Notes under the pieces: model-generated
What the model was told of the DNA's origin: nothing
Seen by the model: only the letters and a program-made list of their open reading frames with translations
Databases searched by the model: none
Program-made: the position numbers and the translations under genes
Shown: positions 39,672 through 46,462 of the stretch, in pieces
Position numbering within the stretch: the stretch's first letter is position 1
Layout of the letters: every line of letters starts with the position of its first letter
NCBI GenBank assembly: GCA_036556805.1
Contig: DATBIS010000089.1
Location: 1-49,359 of the forward strand
Length of the DNA stretch: 49,359 nt
Source: DATBIS01 sp036556805
GTDB taxonomy: Bacteria > Actinomycetota > UBA4738 > HRBIN12
Direction of reading: 5' to 3'

Positions 39672-40352
39672 ATGTCGACGGTGCTCGTGGTGGAGGACGA
39701 GCTGAAGATCGCCCGCCTGGTGCGGGACTACCTCGAGCATGCCGGCTTCGAGGTGATCGTGACCGGCGACGGCGAGGCCGCGCTCGCGAGCGCGCGCGGC
39801 GCCCGGCCCGACCTCGTCGTCCTGGACCTCGGGCTTCCCGGCCGCGACGGGCTCGACGTCGCGCGCGAGCTCCGCCGCACGACGAACGTCCCGATCGTCA
39901 TGCTCACCGCGCGGGGCGAAGAGACCGATCGCGTCGTGGGCCTCGAGATCGGCGCCGACGACTACGTCGTGAAGCCGTTCAGCCCCAAGGAGCTCGTCGC
40001 GCGCGTGCGGGCGGTGCTCCGCCGGTCGTCGGCCACGGCGGCGGGCGGCGACGTGCTCCGGGCGGCCGGCGTCGAGGTCGACGTGCCGCGCATGCGCGTG
40101 ACGATCGAGGGACGGCCGGTCGACCTCACGTCCACCGAGTTCCAGCTGCTCGCGACCCTCGTGCGCGAACCCGGCCGGGTCTTCACGCGCGGACAGCTGC
40201 TCGACGCGGTGCATGGCACGGCGATCGAGTCGTACGAGCGCGCGATCGACGCGCACGTGAAGAACCTCCGCCGCAAGATCGAGCCGACGCCCGGCACCCC
40301 GCGGTACGTGCTCACCGTTCACGGGGTCGGCTACCGGTTCGCCGATGCCTGA
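39672..40352 (+). CDS. OmpR-family response regulator
   Basis: The 226-residue protein has a receiver domain with acidic pair ED at 8-9, phospho-acceptor D52 (VVLDLGLPG), T-region MLTARG and K in VVKPFSP, then a C-terminal winged helix with TSTEFQLLATLVREPGRVFTR and the recognition helix region HVKNLRRKIE. It would bind DNA as a dimer when phosphorylated by the adjacent kinase. Start ATG 39672 has SD GGAGG. The kinase gene overlaps its 3' end by 8 bp. The regulon is unknown; the His-rich membrane gene upstream is a candidate target. Confidence 0.95.
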   Translation: MSTVLVVEDELKIARLVRDYLEHAGFEVIVTGDGEAALASARGARPDLVVLDLGLPGRDGLDVARELRRTTNVPIVMLTARGEETDRVVGLEIGADDYVVKPFSPKELVARVRAVLRRSSATAAGGDVLRAAGVEVDVPRMRVTIEGRPVDLTSTEFQLLATLVREPGRVFTRGQLLDAVHGTAIESYERAIDAHVKNLRRKIEPTPGTPRYVLTVHGVGYRFADA

Positions 40353-41442
40353 CCCGCGATGGGAGTCGCGCCGCCCGCCGTGGTGGCCGGAAGACGAGCC
40401 GGGGCCGGAAGGTCCGTGGCGTGGAGCCGCGATGCGACGTCATTTCCTTCGCCGCATCGCGATCGGGCTCATCGGTTTCTTCGTGGTCGTGTTCGCGATC
40501 GGCGCGCTCGCCATCACGCTCTCCGAGCGCGCGTTCGGCGGCAACCACCCGCACCCGTTCGCGCGCGTCTTCGGACTCGGGCTCGTGCTCGCGATCGCGT
40601 TCCTGCTCGCGCGAAGGTCGATCCGGCGCACGGCGGGTCCGATCGGCGACGTGATGGATGCCGCGCGCCGCGTGGCCGGTGGCGACTACGCCGCGCGCGT
40701 CGACGTGCGCGGCCCCGGTGACGTGCGCCGGCTCGCGTCGGCGTTCAACGAGATGGCCGAGCGTCTGCAGACGAACGAGGAGCGGCGCCGCCGGCTGATG
40801 GCCGACGTCGCACACGAGCTTCGCACGCCGATGACCGTGATCCGCGGCCACGCCGAGGGTGCGCTCGACGGCGTGTACGAGCCCGACCGCGCGCACCTCG
40901 AGCGCATCGTGGAGGAGACCGACCTCATGGCGCGGCTGCTCGACGACCTGCAGACGCTCTCGATGGCCGAGGCCGGGATGCTGCAGCTCCATCGGGAGCC
41001 CGCGGACGTCGGGACGCTCGTCGACGATGCGCTGTCGACCATGCAGGTGCGCGCCGACGTGTCCGGCGTTCGCCTCGTGCGCGACGTGGCCGGCGACCTC
41101 CCGCAGCCCGACGTCGACCGCGTGCGACTCGGTCAGGTGCTCTCGAACCTCCTCGCGAACGCGATCCGCTACACGCCGTCCGGAGGCACGATTACGGTCC
41201 GCGCCGCGCGCTCCGACGGCGGGATCGCGATCGAGGTCGTGGACACTGGGTCGGGCATCACCGCGGACGCGCTCCCCCACGTGTTCGACCGCTTCGCGAA
41301 GTCGAGCGACTCGGGCGGCTCGGGCCTCGGCCTCGCGATCGCGAAGCAGCTCGTCGAGGCCCACGGCGGCACGATCTCGGCCACGAGCGATCCCGGCCGC
41401 GGCACGACCATGCGGATCACGCTCTCCGCCGGCCGCGCCTGA
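40345..41442 (+). CDS. Sensor histidine kinase
   Basis: The 365-residue kinase has two N-terminal helices (about 37-58 and 74-90) separated by a very short outside loop of about 15 residues, then a HAMP-like linker, HisKA with phospho-acceptor H157 (VAHELRTPMTVI), and an HATPase domain with NLLANAIRYTPSGG (N box), VVDTGSGI and GGSGLGLAIAKQLVE. With such a small external loop it probably senses the membrane or a partner protein rather than a soluble ligand. It overlaps the regulator gene by 8 bp. An ATG at 40432 is an alternative start. The N-terminal proline-rich extension is unusual but in frame. Confidence 0.95.
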   Translation: MPDPRWESRRPPWWPEDEPGPEGPWRGAAMRRHFLRRIAIGLIGFFVVVFAIGALAITLSERAFGGNHPHPFARVFGLGLVLAIAFLLARRSIRRTAGPIGDVMDAARRVAGGDYAARVDVRGPGDVRRLASAFNEMAERLQTNEERRRRLMADVAHELRTPMTVIRGHAEGALDGVYEPDRAHLERIVEETDLMARLLDDLQTLSMAEAGMLQLHREPADVGTLVDDALSTMQVRADVSGVRLVRDVAGDLPQPDVDRVRLGQVLSNLLANAIRYTPSGGTITVRAARSDGGIAIEVVDTGSGITADALPHVFDRFAKSSDSGGSGLGLAIAKQLVEAHGGTISATSDPGRGTTMRITLSAGRA

Positions 41443-41465
41443 CGGGTCCGAACGCTGCGGTCGTG

Positions 41466-41496
41466 GGAAGCTTCCTGTGACCCGGGCTCGCCCGGG
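41466..41496 (+). promoter_or_regulatory. Palindrome and hairpin upstream of gnd
   Basis: GGAAGCTTCC (41466-41475) is a perfect 10-bp palindrome and CCCGGG (41481-41486) pairs with CCCGGG (41491-41496) around CTCG. They lie in the 69-bp gap before the gnd-pgi-zwf operon, so one may be an operator and the other a terminator for the kinase gene. No -35/-10 pair stands out. Confidence 0.35.
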
Positions 41497-41511
41497 AGAA
41501 GGAGCCTCGCG

Positions 41512-42528
41512 ATGCAGATCGGCATGGTCGGCCTCGGCCGGATGGGCGCGAACCTCACACGCCGGCTGATGCGCGGCGGGCACCAGGTGGTGGTCTACGA
41601 CCTGAACCCCGAGACCGTCGCGTTGCTCGAGCACGAGGGCGCCACGGCGTCCTCCTCGTTCGAGGACCTCGTCGCGAAGCTCGCCCGGCCGCGCGCGGCC
41701 TGGATCATGGTGCCCGCCGGCGTGGCCGGCGAGACCGCCGACCGGCTCGCCGAGCTCATGGACGCGGACGACGTGATCGTCGACGGCGGCAACACCTACT
41801 ACCGCGACGACCTCGAGCGCGCCGAGCGCTACGGCCTGCGCGGGATCCACTACGTCGATGTGGGCACGAGCGGCGGCGTGTTCGGTCTCGACCGCGGCTT
41901 CTGCCTGATGATCGGCGGCGAGCGCGACCCCGTCGATCGGCTCGATCCGATCTTCGCGACGCTCGCGCCCGGCGTGGACGCGGCCCCGCGCACGTCGGCG
42001 CGCGCGGGCGCGGCGCTCGCCGGCACCTCCGAGCAGGGCTACCTGCACTGCGGCCCGCCCGGCGCCGGGCATTTCGTGAAGATGGTGCACAACGGCATCG
42101 AGTACGGGCTCATGGCCGCCTACGCGGAGGGCCTCAACGTGCTCGCGCACGCGAACATCGGCGCGACGGAGACCGCGGCCGACGCGGAGACCGCCCCAAT
42201 GCGCGAACCCGAGTTCTACCGCTACGACCTCGACATCGCGTCGATCGCGGAGGTCTGGCGGCGTGGGAGCGTCGTGAGCTCGTGGCTGCTCGACCTCGCG
42301 GCGGAGACGCTTGCCGACGACCCGAAGCTCGAGGGCTACGAGGGCCGCGTGTCCGATTCCGGCGAGGGCCGTTGGACCGTGCACGCCGCGATCGACGAGG
42401 GTGTGCCGGTGCATGTGCTTTCCGCGGCGCTGTTCGATCGGTTCGAATCGCGCGAGGAAGCGGATTTCGCGAACAAGCTCCTGTCGGCGCTCCGCCAGCA
42501 GTTCGGCGGGCACCAGGAGACGCGGTGA
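41512..42528 (+). CDS. gnd: 6-phosphogluconate dehydrogenase, decarboxylating (short type)
   Basis: The 338-residue enzyme oxidises 6-phosphogluconate to ribulose-5-phosphate with release of CO2. It is the short GndA-like form, as in YqeC-type proteins (about 300-340 residues), rather than the 470-residue form. Motifs: GLGRMGANL (7-15), VPAG, VDGGNTYYRDDL and the catalytic region GHFVKMVHNGIEYG. The cofactor (NAD or NADP) is not clear. ATG 41512 has SD AGAAGGAG. pgi overlaps by 4 bp (GTGA) and zwf follows 1 bp after pgi, so the oxidative pentose phosphate genes form an operon; no 6-phosphogluconolactonase is present. Confidence 0.93.
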   Translation: MQIGMVGLGRMGANLTRRLMRGGHQVVVYDLNPETVALLEHEGATASSSFEDLVAKLARPRAAWIMVPAGVAGETADRLAELMDADDVIVDGGNTYYRDDLERAERYGLRGIHYVDVGTSGGVFGLDRGFCLMIGGERDPVDRLDPIFATLAPGVDAAPRTSARAGAALAGTSEQGYLHCGPPGAGHFVKMVHNGIEYGLMAAYAEGLNVLAHANIGATETAADAETAPMREPEFYRYDLDIASIAEVWRRGSVVSSWLLDLAAETLADDPKLEGYEGRVSDSGEGRWTVHAAIDEGVPVHVLSAALFDRFESREEADFANKLLSALRQQFGGHQETR

Positions 42529-44144
42529 CGATCGACCGAACCCCGGAGTGGAAGGCGCTCGCGGCCCACTGTGCCGAGATCGCGAACGTGCACCTGCGCG
42601 ACCTGTTCGAGCAGGACCCGGGCCGCGCGGAGCGGTTCACGGTCGGCGCCGCCGACCTCGTGCTCGACTATTCGAAGCAACGCGTGACCGGCGAGACGAT
42701 GCGCCTGCTCGTCGACCTCGCCCACGCCGCCGGGCTGCCCGACCGCATCGAGGCGATGTTTCGCGGCGAGCACCTCAACCCCACCGAGGACCGCGCCGTG
42801 CTGCACGTGGCCCTCCGCGCCCCGGCGGACGCCACGATCGTCGCCGACGGCATGAACGTCGTGCCCGAGGTCCAGGCGGTGCTCGCGAAGATGGCGGCGT
42901 TCGCCGACCGCGTGCGCGGCGGCGAGCACACCGGCTTCACCGGCGAGCGCATCCGCAACGTCGTGAACATCGGCATCGGCGGCTCGGACCTCGGGCCCGC
43001 GATGGCGTACGAGGCGCTGCGGGACTTCTCCGACCGCTCGCTCACGGTTCGCTTCGTCTCGAACGTCGACGGGAGCGACCTCGCGGAGGCCACGCGCGAC
43101 CTTCGGCCGGCCGAGACGCTCTTCATCGTCTCCTCGAAGACGTTCACGACGATCGAGACCCTCACGAACGCGCGCTCGGCGAAGGAATGGCTGCTCGCCG
43201 AACTGCGGGAGCCCGACGCGGTCGCTCACCACTTCGCGGCCGTCTCGACGAACGCCGAGCAGGTGAAGGCGTTCGGCATCGACGTCGCGAACATGTTCGA
43301 GCTCTGGGACTGGGTGGGCGGCCGGTATTCCGTCGACAGCGCGATCGGACTGTCGCTGATGATCGCGATCGGACCCGACCACTTCCTCGAGTTCCTCGCC
43401 GGGTTCCGTGCGATCGACGATCATTTCCGAACGGCGCCGCTCGGCCGCAACCTCCCGGTCCTCATGGGGCTGCTCGGCGTCTGGTACGGCGACTTCTTCG
43501 GCGCAGAGACTCAGGCGGTGCTCCCGTACGCGCACCACTTGAGCCTGTTCCCGGCCTATCTGCAGCAGCTCGTGATGGAGTCGAACGGCAAGTCGGTCGA
43601 CCTCGACGGCGACCCGGTCGGCTACCAGACCGGGGCGGTCGTGTGGGGCACGCCCGGCACGAACGGCCAGCACGCGTACTTTCAGCTGCTCCACCAGGGC
43701 ACGAAGCTGATCCCCGCCGACTTCCTCGGCTTCCTCGAGCCGAGCGACGACGTCGAGGGTCATCACGACCTGCTGATGGCGAACCTGTTCGCGCAGACGG
43801 AGGCCCTGGCGTTCGGCAAGACCCGCGAGGAGGTCGAGGCCGAGGGCGTGTCCGCCGAGCAGGTGCCCCATCGCACGTTCGAGGGCAACCGCCCCACGAG
43901 CACGATCCTCGCGCCGGCGCTCACGCCGCGAACCCTCGGCGAGCTCATCGCGCTCTACGAGCACGCCGTGTTCACGCAGGGCACGATCTGGCACATCGAC
44001 TCGTTCGACCAGTGGGGGGTGGAGCTCGGCAAGGTGCTCGCGACGCGCATCGTGGACGAGCTGCGGGATGCCGAACGCCCGCTCGCGCACGACGCGTCGA
44101 CGAACGCCCTCATCGAGCGCTACCGGACGAGAAGGAGGACCTGA
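42525..44144 (+). CDS. pgi: Glucose-6-phosphate isomerase
   Basis: The 539-residue enzyme interconverts glucose-6-phosphate and fructose-6-phosphate. Visible signatures are NIGIGGSDLGPAMA, SSKTFTTIETLTNA, DWVGGRYSVDSAIG, ESNGKSVDLDG, GTNGQHAYFQLLHQGT and the C-terminal FDQWGVELGK. The length is normal. The GTG start overlaps the gnd stop (GTGA), so it is translated with gnd. zwf starts 1 bp after its stop. In this operon it would recycle fructose-6-phosphate into the oxidative pentose phosphate branch. Confidence 0.96.
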   Translation: MTIDRTPEWKALAAHCAEIANVHLRDLFEQDPGRAERFTVGAADLVLDYSKQRVTGETMRLLVDLAHAAGLPDRIEAMFRGEHLNPTEDRAVLHVALRAPADATIVADGMNVVPEVQAVLAKMAAFADRVRGGEHTGFTGERIRNVVNIGIGGSDLGPAMAYEALRDFSDRSLTVRFVSNVDGSDLAEATRDLRPAETLFIVSSKTFTTIETLTNARSAKEWLLAELREPDAVAHHFAAVSTNAEQVKAFGIDVANMFELWDWVGGRYSVDSAIGLSLMIAIGPDHFLEFLAGFRAIDDHFRTAPLGRNLPVLMGLLGVWYGDFFGAETQAVLPYAHHLSLFPAYLQQLVMESNGKSVDLDGDPVGYQTGAVVWGTPGTNGQHAYFQLLHQGTKLIPADFLGFLEPSDDVEGHHDLLMANLFAQTEALAFGKTREEVEAEGVSAEQVPHRTFEGNRPTSTILAPALTPRTLGELIALYEHAVFTQGTIWHIDSFDQWGVELGKVLATRIVDELRDAERPLAHDASTNALIERYRTRRRT

Positions 44145-44145
44145 C

Positions 44146-45609
44146 GTGTCGCTCGAGGCCCCGCGCCCGCAGGCGATCGCCGTGTTCGGCGCCACCGGCG
44201 ACCTCGCGAAGAAGAAGATCCTGCCCGCGCTGTACAACCTCGCGCGCGAGGGCCTGCTGCCGGAACGTCACGTGATCATCGGCTTCGGCCGCACCGAGTG
44301 GGACGACGAGTCGTTCCGCACGCACGCGCGCGAGGCGGTCGAGGAGAACTCGCGCACCCCGCTCGAAGACGAGACGTGGAAGACGTTCGCCGCGTCCCTC
44401 TCCTACCTGCGCGGGTCGTTCGAGGACCACGACGCCATGGCCGAGCTCGCGAAGATGCTGAAGCTCGCCGACGACCGGCACGGCTGCGACGGCGGCCGCC
44501 TCTACTACCTCGCGGTGCCGCCGTCGTCGTTCGCGACGATCGTGCAGGGCCTCGGTGAGGTCGGCGGGAACACGCCGAACGCCCGCATCGTGATCGAGAA
44601 ACCGTTCGGCGACTCGCTCGAGAGCGCGCGCGAGCTGTCGGCGGCAGTGCACGAGGTCTTCGACGAGTCGCAGGTCTTCCGGATCGACCACTACCTCGGC
44701 AAGGAGACCGTGCAGAACCTCGTGATCTTCCGCTTCGCGAACTCGCTGTTCGAACGGGTGTGGAACCGCGACGCGGTCGACCACATCCAGATCACGGTCG
44801 CTGAGTCGATCGGCGTCGAGGGACGGGCGGGCTACTACGAACACGCGGGGGCGGTACGCGACCTCCTGCAGAACCACCTGCTGCAGATGCTCGCGTTCCT
44901 CACGATGGAACCGCCGCGCGCGCTCGAGGCCGAGGCGTTCCGCGACGAGATCGCGAAGCTCCTGAAGGCCGTGCGACCGTTCGAACCCGCGGATGTCGTG
45001 CGCGGCCAGTACGAGGGCTACCGGTCCGAGGAAGGCGTCGACCCGCACTCGGAGACCGAGACGTTCGTGGCCGCGAAGACGATGATCGAGAACTGGCGCT
45101 GGGACGGCATCCCGGTGTTCCTGCGGCACGGGAAGAAGCTCCCGATCCGGGCGACCGAGATCGCCGTGTTCTTCCGCGAGCCGCCGCGCTTCCTGCTCGA
45201 CGATCTCGGCGTGGGGAAGCTCACCGAGGACCACCTCACCGTGCGCGTGCAGCCGAACGAGGGCATCTCGCTCGCGTTCCAGGCGAAAGTGCCGGGGCCC
45301 GGCTACGAGCTCGAGACCGTGCGCATGGACTTCGACTACGGGCGCTCGTTCATGCAGCAGCCGGCGGAGGCCTACGAGCGCCTGCTCCACGACGCGATGG
45401 ACGGCGACCACACGCTGTTCACGCGGCAGGACGCGGTGGAGCGATCGTGGGAGCTCGTCGACCCGCTCCTCAAGGACCACGGCACGGTCCGCATGTACGC
45501 GCCGGGGACCTGGGGCCCGCCCGAGTCGGCGAAGCTCATCGCCCCACGCGAGTGGCACCTGGGCCGCGGCGGGAAGGAGCGCTCGGCGATGGAGCCGCGG
45601 CCGGGCTAG
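44146..45609 (+). CDS. zwf: Glucose-6-phosphate 1-dehydrogenase
   Basis: The 487-residue enzyme oxidises glucose-6-phosphate to 6-phosphogluconolactone, usually making NADPH. GATGDLAKKK (15-24) is the cofactor motif, RIDHYLGKE (from R179) holds the catalytic His/Lys, and the C-terminal domain (GYRSEEGVDPHSETET, RHGKKLPI) is normal. The start GTG 44146 is supported by SD GAAGGAGG at 44131-44138. It closes the gnd-pgi-zwf operon. The final residues after the core (RGGKERSAMEPRPG) are slightly extended. Confidence 0.96.
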   Translation: MSLEAPRPQAIAVFGATGDLAKKKILPALYNLAREGLLPERHVIIGFGRTEWDDESFRTHAREAVEENSRTPLEDETWKTFAASLSYLRGSFEDHDAMAELAKMLKLADDRHGCDGGRLYYLAVPPSSFATIVQGLGEVGGNTPNARIVIEKPFGDSLESARELSAAVHEVFDESQVFRIDHYLGKETVQNLVIFRFANSLFERVWNRDAVDHIQITVAESIGVEGRAGYYEHAGAVRDLLQNHLLQMLAFLTMEPPRALEAEAFRDEIAKLLKAVRPFEPADVVRGQYEGYRSEEGVDPHSETETFVAAKTMIENWRWDGIPVFLRHGKKLPIRATEIAVFFREPPRFLLDDLGVGKLTEDHLTVRVQPNEGISLAFQAKVPGPGYELETVRMDFDYGRSFMQQPAEAYERLLHDAMDGDHTLFTRQDAVERSWELVDPLLKDHGTVRMYAPGTWGPPESAKLIAPREWHLGRGGKERSAMEPRPG

Positions 45610-45619
45610 GCCTGCACGC

Positions 45620-46462
45620 GTGAACGCGATCCTCGGGGGGCTGGGCGCCGCCTGTTGCTGGGCCGTCGCCACGCTCTGCACGTCGAGGGCCGCGCGCATG
45701 ATCGGCGTCCCCTCGGTGCTCGCATGGGTCATGCTCGTCGGCTTCCTCGGGCTCGCGCCGCTCGCGCTCGCCGGCGGCGTGCCCGACGCCGAAGCGAGCA
45801 CCTGGATATGGCTCGTGGCCGTCGGCGTCGCGAACATCGTCGGGCTTCCCCTCGTGTACGCAGGCCTCCGCCGCGGCAAGGTCGGCATCGTGGCGGCGAT
45901 CGCGTCCACGGAGGGGGCGGTGGCGGCCGCGATCGCGATCGTCGCCGGGGAGAGCATCGGGCCCGCGGTCGGCCTCAGCCTCGCGGTGATCGCCGGCGGC
46001 GTGTTCCTCGCCGCGCTCGCACCCGATCTCGGACCGTTGAACGAGGACGCGAGGCGCGCGGCCGTCCTCTCGGCGGGCGCCGCCCTCATGTTCGGCTTCG
46101 GGTTGTACGCCACCGGGCACGTCAGCGGCGATGTGCCCGCGGTGTGGGTCGCTCTCCCGCCGCGGCTGCTGGGCGTTGCCGTCGTGGCGCTGCCGCTCGG
46201 CGCGACCGGGCGCCTCCGACTCACGAGGCCGGCGATCCCGCTCGTGTTCACGTCGGGCGTGTGCGAGGTGATCGGCTTCCTCTCGTTCACCGTCGGCGCT
46301 CGCCACGGGATCGCGGTGACGGCGGTGCTGGCCGCCCAGTTCGCGGCGCTCGCCGCCCTCGGCGCCTTCCTGGTCTTCCGGGAAAGACTCGGCAGCCTCC
46401 AGCTCGCGGGCGTGGCCACGATCGTCGTGGGCGTCGCCGCCCTCACGGCCCTGCGAGCCTAA
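45620..46462 (+). CDS. EamA/DMT-family transporter
   Basis: The 280-residue membrane protein has about ten helices in two EamA-type halves (about 1-130 and 145-280), typical of drug/metabolite transporter family permeases. Conserved features include the early GAACCWAV and the end-of-half VIAGGVFLA and IVVGVAALTALRA segments. Substrates of this family are diverse (amino acids, sugars, nucleotides) and cannot be read from the sequence. GTG 45620 follows the zwf stop by 10 bp, so it may be in the same transcript. Its TAA overlaps the stop of the convergent gene. Confidence 0.88.
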   Translation: MNAILGGLGAACCWAVATLCTSRAARMIGVPSVLAWVMLVGFLGLAPLALAGGVPDAEASTWIWLVAVGVANIVGLPLVYAGLRRGKVGIVAAIASTEGAVAAAIAIVAGESIGPAVGLSLAVIAGGVFLAALAPDLGPLNEDARRAAVLSAGAALMFGFGLYATGHVSGDVPAVWVALPPRLLGVAVVALPLGATGRLRLTRPAIPLVFTSGVCEVIGFLSFTVGARHGIAVTAVLAAQFAALAALGAFLVFRERLGSLQLAGVATIVVGVAALTALRA

